Shown here one piece after another: positions 49,741 through 58,191 of a stretch of 64,000 nt of DNA; the stretch's first letter is position 1, and each line of letters opens with the position of its first letter. The notes beneath the pieces were generated by a model. It did no database searches, had not been told where the DNA came from, and was given only the letters and a program-made list of their open reading frames with translations. Location: the NCBI RefSeq assembly GCF_003097655.1, contig NZ_QCZH01000005.1:151951-215950 (forward strand), written 5' to 3'. Origin of the DNA: Flavobacterium laiguense (lineage in GTDB: Bacteria > Bacteroidota > Bacteroidia > Flavobacteriales > Flavobacteriaceae). A program made the translations under genes and the position numbers.

Positions 49741-51936
49741 ATGAATTCAAACGAAATTGACATACACAAAGAATTAAAGAAATATTTTGGCTTTAGCCAA
49801 TTTAAAGGGCTGCAAGAACAGGTCATAAAAAGTCTGCTCAATAAGCAAAATACGTTTGTTATTATGCCTACGGGTGGCGGAAAATCGCTCTGTTATCAAT
49901 TGCCTGCATTAATTCAAGAAGGGACCGCAATAGTGGTGTCTCCCTTAATTGCATTGATGAAAAATCAAGTAGATGCCATTCGAAGCCTATCTTCAGAAAA
50001 TGGTGTTGCGCATGTTTTAAATTCCTCACTTACCAAAACAGAAATTACCCAAGTTAAAGCTGACATTACATCAGGAATTACGAAGTTGTTATATGTAGCT
50101 CCAGAATCCTTAACCAAAGAGGAGTATGTGGCTTTTCTTCAAACGGTGCCTATTTCTTTTGTGGCTATAGATGAGGCGCACTGTATCTCAGAATGGGGAC
50201 ATGACTTTAGACCTGAATATAGGAATCTTAAAAATATTATTAAGCAACTCGGGGATGTACCTATTATAGGTCTTACTGCTACTGCAACGCCAAAAGTGCA
50301 AGAGGATATCTTGAAAAATCTGGATATGGTTAATGCAACTACTTTTAAGGCTTCGTTTAACAGACCTAATTTATATTACGAAATACGTACTAAAACAAAA
50401 AATATCGAATCCGATATTATTCGTTTTATAAAACAACATAAAGGAAAATCGGGAATTATTTACTGTTTAAGCCGCAAGAAGGTAGAGGCAATTGCCGAGG
50501 TTTTGCAAGTAAATGGAATTAGTGCCGTGCCTTATCATGCTGGTTTGGATGCGAAAACACGTGCCAAACACCAAGACATGTTCTTGATGGAAGATGTAGA
50601 GGTTGTTGTGGCGACCATTGCCTTTGGTATGGGAATAGATAAACCCGATGTGCGTTTTGTAATTCATCATGATATACCTAAATCATTAGAGAGTTATTAT
50701 CAAGAAACAGGTCGTGCTGGTCGGGATGGTGGCGAAGGTCACTGTCTAGCGTATTACTCCTATAAGGATGTAGAGAAATTAGAAAAGTTTCTCTCTGGAA
50801 AACCTGTAGCCGAGCAGGAAATAGGTTTTGCCTTATTGCAGGAAGTGGTGGCTTATGCCGAAACTTCTATGTCCAGACGAAAATTTTTACTCCATTACTT
50901 TGGTGAAGAATTCGATAGCGAGACTGGTGAGGGAGCTGATATGGATGATAATGTTCGAAATCCAAAGACAAAAGTAGAAGCACAAAATGAAGTAGTTCAA
51001 TTATTGGAAGTGGTAAGGGATACTAAATATATTTACAAATCTAAAGAAATTGTATTCACTTTAATTGGTCGTGTGAATGCGATGATAAAAGCGCATAGAA
51101 CAGATTCTCAATCGTTTTTTGGTTCAGGATCCAAACATGACGAGAAATACTGGATGGCCCTATTAAGACAAGTCCTTGTAGACGGCTTATTGTCTAAAGA
51201 TATTGAAACTTATGGGATCGTTAAACTAACTAAAAAAGGATCGGCTTTTATTAAAAAACCAGTGTCGTTTATGATGTCTGAGGATCATGAGTATAATGAA
51301 ATCGAGGACGAAGCTATCGTTACAGCCGCAAAATCTTCGGGTACTGCAGATGAATTATTGATGACCATGTTGCGTGAACTGCGTAAAAAAGTGGCTAAGA
51401 AACTTGGCGTTCCTCCTTTCGTGGTTTTTCAAGATCCATCTCTTGAAGACATGGCTCTAAAATACCCGATTTCACAAGAAGAATTAGTTAATATTCACGG
51501 AGTTGGTGAAGGAAAAGCAAAAAAATACGGAAAAGAATTCGTTACCCTAATCAGTCGTTATGTAGAAGACAATGATATTGTTCGTCCAGACGATTTGGTT
51601 GTAAAATCAACGGGTGTCAATTCAATTAACAAATTGTACATTATTCAGAATATTGACAGACAGTTGGCCTTAACGGATATCGCTTCCGCAAAAGGGTTAA
51701 AGATGGATGATTTGATCAAAGAAATGGAGCAAATCGTATATTCTGGTACCAAACTGAACATCAAATATTGGATTGATGAAATGCTTGACGATGATCAGCA
51801 AGAAGAAATCCATGATTATTTTATGGAATCCGATTCCGATAACATAGAAAATGCCCTCAAAGAATTTGATGGAGATTATGATCTTATTGAATTGCGTTTA
51901 ATGCGAATAAAATTTATTAGCGAAGTAGCGAATTAG
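49741..51936 (+). CDS. recQ: ATP-dependent DNA helicase RecQ
   Basis: A 731-residue SF2 helicase. It has motif I MPTGGGKSLCYQLPA, motif II IDEAHCISEWGHDFRPEY, motif VI QETGRAGRDG, a winged-helix RQC region and an HRDC domain (LLMTMLRELRKKVAKKLGVPPFVVFQDPSLEDMALKYP). The C-terminal about 100 residues extend beyond the usual bacterial length. The zinc-binding part of RQC (SMSRRKFLLHYFGEEFDSETGEGADMDDNV) lacks the four cysteines seen in E. coli RecQ and is acidic instead. I believe this is common in Flavobacteriia but cannot check. Confidence 0.95.
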   Translation: MNSNEIDIHKELKKYFGFSQFKGLQEQVIKSLLNKQNTFVIMPTGGGKSLCYQLPALIQEGTAIVVSPLIALMKNQVDAIRSLSSENGVAHVLNSSLTKTEITQVKADITSGITKLLYVAPESLTKEEYVAFLQTVPISFVAIDEAHCISEWGHDFRPEYRNLKNIIKQLGDVPIIGLTATATPKVQEDILKNLDMVNATTFKASFNRPNLYYEIRTKTKNIESDIIRFIKQHKGKSGIIYCLSRKKVEAIAEVLQVNGISAVPYHAGLDAKTRAKHQDMFLMEDVEVVVATIAFGMGIDKPDVRFVIHHDIPKSLESYYQETGRAGRDGGEGHCLAYYSYKDVEKLEKFLSGKPVAEQEIGFALLQEVVAYAETSMSRRKFLLHYFGEEFDSETGEGADMDDNVRNPKTKVEAQNEVVQLLEVVRDTKYIYKSKEIVFTLIGRVNAMIKAHRTDSQSFFGSGSKHDEKYWMALLRQVLVDGLLSKDIETYGIVKLTKKGSAFIKKPVSFMMSEDHEYNEIEDEAIVTAAKSSGTADELLMTMLRELRKKVAKKLGVPPFVVFQDPSLEDMALKYPISQEELVNIHGVGEGKAKKYGKEFVTLISRYVEDNDIVRPDDLVVKSTGVNSINKLYIIQNIDRQLALTDIASAKGLKMDDLIKEMEQIVYSGTKLNIKYWIDEMLDDDQQEEIHDYFMESDSDNIENALKEFDGDYDLIELRLMRIKFISEVAN

Positions 51937-51939
51937 GAA

Positions 51940-52130
51940 GAAGTGTTCAGTGTTCAGTTTTTTAGTGTTCAGTTATCCCTGTTTTCATGGTGCTGGTTAC
52001 TAATTATTGGCCATTGAACATTTTTTAGTGTTTAGTTTTTTTCTGTTTGAATTGGATATTTAAACGTTCACCACTACTGGCCACTAAAATTAGGCATTAA
52101 TTGGACTGACCACTAAAAAACTGACCACTG
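51940..52130 (+). repeat. spacer repeat array after recQ, both orientations
   Basis: Left part gtgttcagtgttcagtttttt (second copy of the 46509 repeat). Then diverged sequence with tggccattgaacattttttagtg, and at the right complementary words actggccactaaaa, actgaccactaaaaaactgaccactgaa. The two halves could form a long imperfect stem downstream of recQ. Confidence 0.7.
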
Positions 52131-52134
52131 AATA

Positions 52135-52368
52135 CTAATAGACCTCTCCTCGATGCGGTTTCAAGGCATCACGTACCTGAATCATGTTTTCTTCCAAAAC
52201 CACCATAAAGGCAATCGCATACATTTCATCCAAGATTTGAAATCCGGTAATGTTTATTGGTAATTTTTCAATAGTAATGTATTCTTTCAAATGAATTTCG
52301 TGGTGTTCTGCCGTTTTTGCGGATGCAGGGCCACGGAAATCCCATATTAGTTTTATTTTTCTGGACAT
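52135..52368 (-). CDS. small conserved hypothetical protein
   Basis: A 77-residue soluble protein, MSRKIKLIWDFRGPASAKTAEHHEIHLKEY... ending ALKPHRGEVY. It has the look of a conserved protein (charged, ordered, clean start) and I associate such sequences with Bacteroidota genomes. No known domain is recognised. It is convergent with recQ and divergent from the toxin-antitoxin pair. Confidence 0.65.
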   Translation of the reverse strand: MSRKIKLIWDFRGPASAKTAEHHEIHLKEYITIEKLPINITGFQILDEMYAIAFMVVLEENMIQVRDALKPHRGEVY

Positions 52369-52417
52369 TATAGATGTTTAACGTTTAGGGTGTAAAGTTA
52401 CGAAGTTTATTTTGTTG

Positions 52418-52448
52418 TTGTATATATCGTATATATCGTATATATTTG
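52418..52448 (+). promoter_or_regulatory. promoter with iterated tatatcg-type sequence, toxin-antitoxin operon
   Basis: TTG at 52418-52420, 20 nt spacer, then TATATTTG at 52441-52448. The spacer consists of tandem tatatatcgtatatatcgta units of 9-10 nt, a plausible multi-site operator for the antitoxin. It excludes TTG 52446 as the start. Confidence 0.65.
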
Positions 52449-52466
52449 TGTAAAATTTATTTCCCC

Positions 52467-52718
52467 ATGAGAAAATTAATTGATATAGACGAAACTACTT
52501 TGACAAAATTGAAAGTGATTTCAATATTTGAAAAAACAAGTGTTAAGGGATTGATAGAAAATGCTGTGCAAATGTACGTGAAAAATAAGCAATCCGGTCA
52601 ATTCAAAAATTTATCTGATGAAGAGAAAGAGGATATAGGCATGCTTATGTTGATGCAAGAAGCTGATAGAAATGAGAAAGTTAGTGAAGAAGAAATCTTC
52701 AGAATATTAGGTAAATGA
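52467..52718 (+). CDS. antitoxin of a RelE/ParE-type module
   Basis: An 83-residue protein. The N-terminal part MRKLIDIDETTLTKLKVISIFEKTSVKGLIENAVQMYV has the beta-helix-helix pattern of a ribbon-helix-helix DNA-binding antitoxin. A charged C-terminal tail (EEKEDIGMLMLMQEADRNEK) could wrap the toxin. ATG 52467 follows directly on the promoter. Its stop overlaps the toxin start (ATGA). Confidence 0.82.
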   Translation: MRKLIDIDETTLTKLKVISIFEKTSVKGLIENAVQMYVKNKQSGQFKNLSDEEKEDIGMLMLMQEADRNEKVSEEEIFRILGK

Positions 52719-52981
52719 AAGTTGAATATTTAAAGCAATTTTCTAAAGATTTGTCTAAAATTAATGATGAAACTTTGAAGGATAATTTATTTGATGTTAT
52801 TATCATTTTAAAAAATGCAGAAAATCTAAATCTACTATCCAATATAAAAAAGATGAAAGGTCATTCCGAAGCTTATAGAATAAGAATTGGAAAATACCGA
52901 TTGGGATTTTATTTTGATGGAGAAATTATAGAACTTGCTAGATTTGCCAAACGGGAAGATATTTATAAATTATTCCCATAA
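52715..52981 (+). CDS. RelE/ParE-superfamily toxin
   Basis: An 88-residue protein: KVEYLKQFSKDLSKINDETLKDNL, IKKMKGHSEAYRIRIGKYRLGFYFDGEIIELARFAKREDIYKLFP. The RIRIGKYRLGF strand and C-terminal RFAKREDIYK match the RelE/ParE fold. ParE-like gyrase poison or RelE-like mRNA endonuclease cannot be told apart by eye. Overlaps the antitoxin by 4 bases, the standard two-gene arrangement. Confidence 0.88.
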   Translation: MKVEYLKQFSKDLSKINDETLKDNLFDVIIILKNAENLNLLSNIKKMKGHSEAYRIRIGKYRLGFYFDGEIIELARFAKREDIYKLFP

Positions 52982-53000
52982 AATTACAGAATATAAAAAA

Positions 53001-54557
53001 ATGCCACAAGAACTCCTATTACAAGTTTCACCAGAGATAGCCTCTAATGAATCATTGCTTAAAGATTATTTGTCCAAACAGCTAAAAGTTTCGGCAAATG
53101 AGATTCAGCATGTTTCTATTTTGAAACGTTCCATTGATGCCCGTCAGAAAGCAATCAAAATCAATTTGAAAGTTTCGATTTATTTACAAGGAGAGCCTTT
53201 TCAAGAGCAAAAAATAGAGCTGCCTGATTATAAGGATGTGTCAACTGCCCAAGAAGTTATAGTTGTTGGGGCAGGACCTGCTGGGCTTTTTGCAGCTTTG
53301 CAGCTGATAGAATTAGGATTAAAGCCAGTAGTAATCGAACGCGGGAAAGATGTGCGAGGTCGTCGTCGCGATTTGAAAGCCATCAATGTCGATCATATTG
53401 TCAACGAGGATTCCAATTATTGTTTTGGAGAAGGCGGTGCCGGAACCTATTCGGATGGGAAATTATATACGCGTTCCAAAAAACGTGGTGATGTCACTAG
53501 AATATTAGAGTTATTGGTTGCCTTTGGTGCTACTGGGGATATTTTAGTAGATGCCCATCCGCATATTGGAACCAATAAATTACCTCAGATCATACAAGAT
53601 ATTCGAGAGAAAGTCATCGAATGTGGCGGACAAGTTTTATTCGAAACTCGAGTGACTGATATTCTTGTAAAAAATAATGAAGTACATGGAATTGTAACCC
53701 AAAAAGGAGAAACAATTTCCGCAAATAAATTAATTTTGGCAACGGGACATTCTGCTCGAGATATATTTGAATTACTTGACAGAAAGAAAATTTTTATAGA
53801 AGCCAAACCTTTTGCCTTGGGCGTAAGAGCAGAGCACCCACAATCTTTAATTGATAGCATTCAGTACAGTTGTGATTATCGAGGGGAACATTTGCCGCCA
53901 GCTCCTTATTCGATTGTGAAGCAAGTTAATGGTCGCGGGATGTATTCGTTTTGTATGTGTCCAGGAGGTGTAATTGCGCCTTGTGCTACCAGCCCTGGTG
54001 AAGTAGTGACTAATGGTTGGTCTCCATCTAAACGAGATCAAGCAACGGCCAATTCAGGAATTGTAATCGAATTAAAACTGGAAGATTTCAAACCTTTTGA
54101 AAAATTTGGTGCTTTGGCCGGAATGCAATTCCAAAAAAGTATCGAACAAAAAGCATGGCATTTGGCGGGGGAGACCCAAAAAGTACCCGCACAACGCATG
54201 GTCGATTTTACTCAAAATAAAGTTTCATCGGATATTCCTAAAACTTCTTATGTGCCTGGAACTACTTCGGTAGAAATGGGGCAGGTTTTTCCGGGATTTT
54301 TAACCCAAATTTTAAGAGAAGGTTTCTCCGAATTTGGAAAGTCAATGAAAGGTTATTTGACAAACGAAGCTATTTTGCATGCGCCAGAATCTAGAACTTC
54401 TTCACCCGTTCGTATTCCTAGAGATGCGGTTTCCTATGAGCACTTGCAAATCAAAGGATTGTATCCTTGTGGAGAAGGAGCGGGTTATGCCGGTGGAATT
54501 ATTTCTGCAGCTATTGACGGGGAAAAATGTGCTTTGAAAATTAAAGAGAGTTTATAG
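53001..54557 (+). CDS. NAD(P)/FAD-dependent oxidoreductase (COG2509-type FAD dehydrogenase)
   Basis: A 518-residue protein. An N-terminal about 90-residue alpha/beta domain (PQELLLQVSPEIASNESLLKDYLSKQL) precedes the FAD-binding Rossmann motif VIVVGAGPAGLFAALQLIELGLKPVVIERG. Later it has EGGAGTYSDGKLYTRSKKRG, MYSFCMCPGGVIAPCATSPGEVVTNG and the terminal flavin motif GLYPCGEGAGYAGGIISAAIDGEKCA. Substrate unknown. ATG 53001 is chosen over the TTG 52935 inside the toxin gene. A degraded second copy of its C-terminus lies at 56335-56448. Confidence 0.92.
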   Translation: MPQELLLQVSPEIASNESLLKDYLSKQLKVSANEIQHVSILKRSIDARQKAIKINLKVSIYLQGEPFQEQKIELPDYKDVSTAQEVIVVGAGPAGLFAALQLIELGLKPVVIERGKDVRGRRRDLKAINVDHIVNEDSNYCFGEGGAGTYSDGKLYTRSKKRGDVTRILELLVAFGATGDILVDAHPHIGTNKLPQIIQDIREKVIECGGQVLFETRVTDILVKNNEVHGIVTQKGETISANKLILATGHSARDIFELLDRKKIFIEAKPFALGVRAEHPQSLIDSIQYSCDYRGEHLPPAPYSIVKQVNGRGMYSFCMCPGGVIAPCATSPGEVVTNGWSPSKRDQATANSGIVIELKLEDFKPFEKFGALAGMQFQKSIEQKAWHLAGETQKVPAQRMVDFTQNKVSSDIPKTSYVPGTTSVEMGQVFPGFLTQILREGFSEFGKSMKGYLTNEAILHAPESRTSSPVRIPRDAVSYEHLQIKGLYPCGEGAGYAGGIISAAIDGEKCALKIKESL

Positions 54558-54608
54558 AGTGCAACCCATTTTATTGGTATTCAAAAATATCAATTCCAGT
54601 ATTTATTA

Positions 54609-54654
54609 AAAAAAGCAAACCTCATTTAAAATATTAAATGAGGTTTGCTTTTTT
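54609..54654. terminator. bidirectional terminator with perfect 21-bp stem
   Basis: Arms 54609-54629 and 54634-54654 (aaaaaagcaaacctcattta + a and its complement) around a 4-nt loop, with A-run on one side and T-run on the other. It sits between the convergent FAD dehydrogenase and serine hydrolase genes. Confidence 0.88.
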
Positions 54655-54726
54655 AGAAATATTTCGAATATGGATTTAAAAGGAGTTTGCCATTTAAATC
54701 CATATTATACCAATCTTTATTAGAAA

Positions 54727-56166
54727 TTATTTTTTTAATTTTTTCAATACTTCTTCTGCATTCTTATTCTTAGGATTCAGCTTAAGGGAATATTCATAAT
54801 TTTCGATAGCCAACACCTTTTCGTCCATAAACGCATACATCTCTCCAAGACTGTCGTAGGTATTGGCGCTATTCGGATAGAGAGAGACATTTAACTTGAA
54901 TATTTCTATTGCATCCTTGATTCTCTTTTCTTTTAAAAGCATATATCCCCAATTGTTTATTTCATTTTCTTCAAAAGTAGTTTTTGCTTTTTTGGCTTCT
55001 TCAATGGCCTGTTTATATCCTGATTTCTCCAATACATTTCTTAAATTGCCAACAGAAGGTGAAAAACCGATGCCAGCTAATTTTTTCATGTCAGGGATAT
55101 AAAATGCGGCAAGTTCATCTATAAAAGTTTCGGGAGATGCTCCGTTTAAATTGGTAAGCACAACAATGGAAAGATTGTCTTTTGGATAAACAAATAAAGC
55201 GGAACGCCCTCCACCAACAGGAGCAACGGCAGGATGTTGTTCCCTTGTTATAGTTGGCCAACCGGCAGCGTATCCATTAAGCAAATTGTCAAAACCACCA
55301 GTTTTTCCATTGTTTAGAAGTGCCGGAGTCCAAAGTGTAGTGAGGCTCTTTTGTTCTTTTAGTAACTGTTTGTTTTGTAATGCGATAATCCAGTCAGCCA
55401 TTTCTTTGGCGGTTGCACCCATGCCTCCTGCCGCTTGTAATGAAGGTGGTAACCAGAAAAACATATTGGTATATTTCCCTTTTTTGAAGCGATATTCACG
55501 TGCGGAATGTGCTATGACATCTTTAGAACCTCCAAAGCCTGCTCTTGTCGTATTGATCATTCCTGTTTTTTGAAGCTGTTCTTTTACTATAAATTCAGTG
55601 AATGACATGTTGCTTAGTTTGTCAATGATACGTCCCAGTAATAAATAATTGGTTTGATTGTATCTGAATTTTTCTCCTGGTTTGAAATCAATTGGCAGGG
55701 TTTGTACTTTCGCCCAAGAAGCTTCTTCTCCCTCGGGGGCTATTATATTGGTTTCCTCATCTACTATGTCGGGAATTCCGGAAGTATGGGACAACAATTG
55801 CTGTATGGTTACGGTTTTCCAAGCGTCCGGTAAGTCATAGAGGTAAGTAGAAACGGGCAAGGATAGGTTTAGTTTTCCCGCTTCGACCAATTGCATTATG
55901 GCAACTCCTGTAAAAGCTTTGGTGATGGAGTTAATGATAAAAACAGTGTTTTTTGTCACGGGAATTGAATCTTGAAGATTAGACAATCCAAAATTTCCAA
56001 GTTTCACGATTTTACCATTTTGAACAACGGCCAATTGCAAGCCAGGAATATGTCGCTTTTGCATTTCATTTTTCAGAAAGACATCAATGCTATCAGTTTG
56101 AGCGTGGATAGTATAATTGCTTATAATTACAGTTACAAAGAATAGTAGTTTTTTAAATAATTTCAT
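54727..56166 (-). CDS. serine hydrolase (beta-lactamase/S12 family) with C-terminal TPRs
   Basis: A 479-residue exported protein. Signal peptide MKLFKKLLFFVTVIISNYTIHAQ, then the penicillin-binding fold with SxxK at SITK (about 78-81). The second motif region FRYNQTNYLLLG has YNQ where YxN is usual. GGGRSALFVYPKDNLSIVVLTN gives strand B3. Residues about 385-475 form TPR helices (YPNSANTYDSLGEMYAFMDEKVLAIENYEYSLKLNPKNKNAEE). Substrate unknown; a peptidase or esterase is more likely than a resistance enzyme. Confidence 0.88.
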   Translation of the reverse strand: MKLFKKLLFFVTVIISNYTIHAQTDSIDVFLKNEMQKRHIPGLQLAVVQNGKIVKLGNFGLSNLQDSIPVTKNTVFIINSITKAFTGVAIMQLVEAGKLNLSLPVSTYLYDLPDAWKTVTIQQLLSHTSGIPDIVDEETNIIAPEGEEASWAKVQTLPIDFKPGEKFRYNQTNYLLLGRIIDKLSNMSFTEFIVKEQLQKTGMINTTRAGFGGSKDVIAHSAREYRFKKGKYTNMFFWLPPSLQAAGGMGATAKEMADWIIALQNKQLLKEQKSLTTLWTPALLNNGKTGGFDNLLNGYAAGWPTITREQHPAVAPVGGGRSALFVYPKDNLSIVVLTNLNGASPETFIDELAAFYIPDMKKLAGIGFSPSVGNLRNVLEKSGYKQAIEEAKKAKTTFEENEINNWGYMLLKEKRIKDAIEIFKLNVSLYPNSANTYDSLGEMYAFMDEKVLAIENYEYSLKLNPKNKNAEEVLKKLKK

Positions 56167-56334
56167 ATTGATTTATTGGGTTGTTATAGTATTTAGAATC
56201 ATAATTTATACTACAGACGAATGTATAATAAAATTGCTACATTTTTGTTTAAATTATTTATAGATTCAAGTGAACAATAGTATTGTTGATACTTTTGGTA
56301 AAAAAAAGACAGTGTTCTTCCGGAAGTTTACTAA

Positions 56335-56448
56335 ATGAAGATTAAAGGATTATGTTCTTGTAGTAAAGGGGGTAGTTGCGTAGGAGGAATGATCTCGGCC
56401 GTGATTGACAGGGAGAAATATTTTGAAGATTTGGTAGGTTTTGAATAA
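56335..56448 (+). pseudogene. degenerate copy of the FAD dehydrogenase C-terminus
   Basis: Encodes IKGLCSCSKGGSCVGGMISA then VIDREKYFEDL and a stop. The intact gene at 54444-54557 reads IKGLYPCGEGAGYAGGIISA then AIDGEKCALKI, so the two align without gaps over about 30 residues with clear nucleotide similarity. The glycine-rich flavin motif is damaged. Upstream, agacagtgttcttccgg resembles the parent's RTSSPV codons with about 30 bases deleted. A relic of a second copy or of a displaced tandem duplication. Confidence 0.72.
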
Positions 56449-56452
56449 ATAA

Positions 56453-56483
56453 AAACCTCGAAAAAATTAATATTTCGAGGTTT
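56453..56483. terminator. terminator between the relic and the quinone oxidoreductase gene
   Basis: aaacctcgaaa (56453-56463) and tttcgaggttt (56473-56483), perfect 11-bp stem, 9-nt loop. Placed 30 bases past the stop of the minus-strand gene at 56513. Confidence 0.75.
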
Positions 56484-56512
56484 GTTTTGTTAAACTGTAG
56501 TTCTGTTTCCAG

Positions 56513-57472
56513 CTAAGGAATCAAGATAATCTTTCCTGTACTTTTTCGGCTTTCCAGATAGTCATGGGCCAGTTTTCCTTCTGAAAGTTTAAAGATGGTT
56601 GGGGTTGCAATGGTAATGTCACCATTAGAAATCCAATTGAATAATTGATGCGCTCTTTTGATGCGTTCTTCTTTTGAAATCAAATAACTCCACAAGTCGC
56701 CACCTGTCAAAGTTTTCGAGGTATCCATTAGCATTCTTGGGTTTACCAATTCGGGATCGCCACCTGCCATTCCGAAAAACACTACTTGTCCACACATTTT
56801 GGTTACTTCAAAACTATCATTCAAAGTGCTGCCAACACTGTCGTAAACAACATCCACGCCATTGGGACAAAAATCGAATACTTGTTTTTTCCAATTTTCG
56901 GAATATAAAAATGCTTTATCAGCTCCGTTTTGCTTAGAAACGGTCGCTTTTTCAGAAGACGATGTTAGTCCAATTACTCTAGCGCCCAAAAGTTTACTGA
57001 TTTGTGTCAGGAATTGCCCGACTCCTCCAGCCGAAGCATGAACCAATACGGTTTCTCCTTTTTGGGTTTTATGGCTGTCGGTTGCCAAATAATGAGCGGT
57101 TAATCCTTGTAGTAAAATAGTAGCTGCGATTTCGAAAGATATATTTTCTGGTAACGGAATTACATGGTCAAGAGGAACTGCGACCAACTCGGCATTCGCA
57201 AAAGGAACATCGGCAAAAGCTACACGATCTCCAACTTTAAAATCGGAATTTCCATTAGTTTCGACTACAATTCCGGCACCTTCATAACCAGCAATGAATG
57301 GGGGATTTCCTTTAAGGTGGTAGTTTCCTTTGCGTCTGTAAACATCGGCAAAGTTGAGACCGATTGCTTTCATTTCGACTAATATTTCACCTGATTTTAA
57401 TGTTGGTGAAGGGATTTCTATATATTCAAGTACATCAGAATTTCCGAATACTGAGAAGGTAAGTGCTTTCAT
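56513..57472 (-). CDS. zinc-independent quinone oxidoreductase (MDR family)
   Basis: A 319-residue medium-chain dehydrogenase/reductase. It has GLNFADVYRRKGNYHL, PFIAGYEGAGIVVE, ILLQGLTAHYLATDSHKTQKGETVLVHASAGGVGQFLTQISKLLGARVIGLTSS (NADPH-binding AxxGxG-like), and HDYLESRKSTGKIILIP. It lacks the catalytic-zinc cysteine/histidine set, so a QOR-type NADPH:quinone reductase is expected. Monocistronic by spacing. Confidence 0.9.
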   Translation of the reverse strand: MKALTFSVFGNSDVLEYIEIPSPTLKSGEILVEMKAIGLNFADVYRRKGNYHLKGNPPFIAGYEGAGIVVETNGNSDFKVGDRVAFADVPFANAELVAVPLDHVIPLPENISFEIAATILLQGLTAHYLATDSHKTQKGETVLVHASAGGVGQFLTQISKLLGARVIGLTSSSEKATVSKQNGADKAFLYSENWKKQVFDFCPNGVDVVYDSVGSTLNDSFEVTKMCGQVVFFGMAGGDPELVNPRMLMDTSKTLTGGDLWSYLISKEERIKRAHQLFNWISNGDITIATPTIFKLSEGKLAHDYLESRKSTGKIILIP

Positions 57473-57621
57473 ATGGGATAATATTTTTATGTAATTCGCA
57501 TATCTTCATTGGTGTTTTCGACCGATTAAAGGTTATGCTCATTTCATTTTTCATTTTTTTGAAAATACAAAGAAAGCTAAATTTCAGAAGTTAATGAAAG
57601 TTTGGAATGCTAAAAGTGGAA

Positions 57622-58104
57622 TCAATGATCGTAGCTTATCATTCTTGAAATTTTCCATTGATTGTCTATTTTTTTCCAAATTGCAACAAATTTAAAGGTG
57701 CCTATTTCTTCTTTTCCGTTTTCCATGTGCCGGAATTGATGAATGGCTATTTCGATAGCTCCAAAATCTTTTAAGGGATGTACTTCAAGACTTCCTTTTA
57801 CCAACTGGCGAGTGAGTTTATTTTCGTTTTTGAACATATTCTCAAAATTAGTAAAAACAGTTTGATAGGAAAGCAATCCTCCATTGTCTTGATACCATTC
57901 TAAATCTTCGGCAAACAGCGGTTTAAATTTGACCATATCTTTTGCGTTGAAGGCATCGAAAAGGATGGTGTCCATTGCTGCAATTTCGTTGTATAATTCT
58001 TGCGAGGTTGGGGCCACTTTCTTTTCTTGGGCTTGAGTTAAATTGAGGCCTAGTAATAACAGAAAAAATAGGGAATAGGTTAGGTTTATAAATGCTTTTG
58101 TCAT
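57622..58104 (-). CDS. exported NTF2-like (DUF4440/SnoaL-type) protein
   Basis: A 160-residue protein. Signal peptide MTKAFINLTYSLFFLLLLGLNLTQA, then an NTF2-like cone: YNEIAAMDTILFDAFNAKDMVKFKPLFAEDLEWYQDNGGLLSYQTVFTNFENMF, ending GTFKFVAIWKKIDNQWKISRMISYDH. Proteins of this type bind small ligands or act as isomerases; function unknown here. Confidence 0.85.
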   Translation of the reverse strand: MTKAFINLTYSLFFLLLLGLNLTQAQEKKVAPTSQELYNEIAAMDTILFDAFNAKDMVKFKPLFAEDLEWYQDNGGLLSYQTVFTNFENMFKNENKLTRQLVKGSLEVHPLKDFGAIEIAIHQFRHMENGKEEIGTFKFVAIWKKIDNQWKISRMISYDH

Positions 58105-58191
58105 GTTTTGAAGAATTTAAAACTTGTAATTAGTTTGTTTTTAGTTTAATAGTGGTAATGAAGATAGGGAAAGAAAATTTTATTTTTGTGA

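Larger units (their letters stand above)
56167..56512 (+). other. spacer with a gene relic and terminator
   Basis: About 346 bases between the serine hydrolase and the quinone oxidoreductase. The left half is AT-rich and should carry the serine hydrolase promoter. The right half holds the FAD-dehydrogenase relic (56335-56448) and a terminator (56453-56483). Confidence 0.7.

Noticed and set aside
48690..49841. 383-residue version of KdsD with a long N-terminus
   Set aside because: The extra 62 codons run through the divergent recQ promoter and 5' end; the family start corresponds to TTG 49655.
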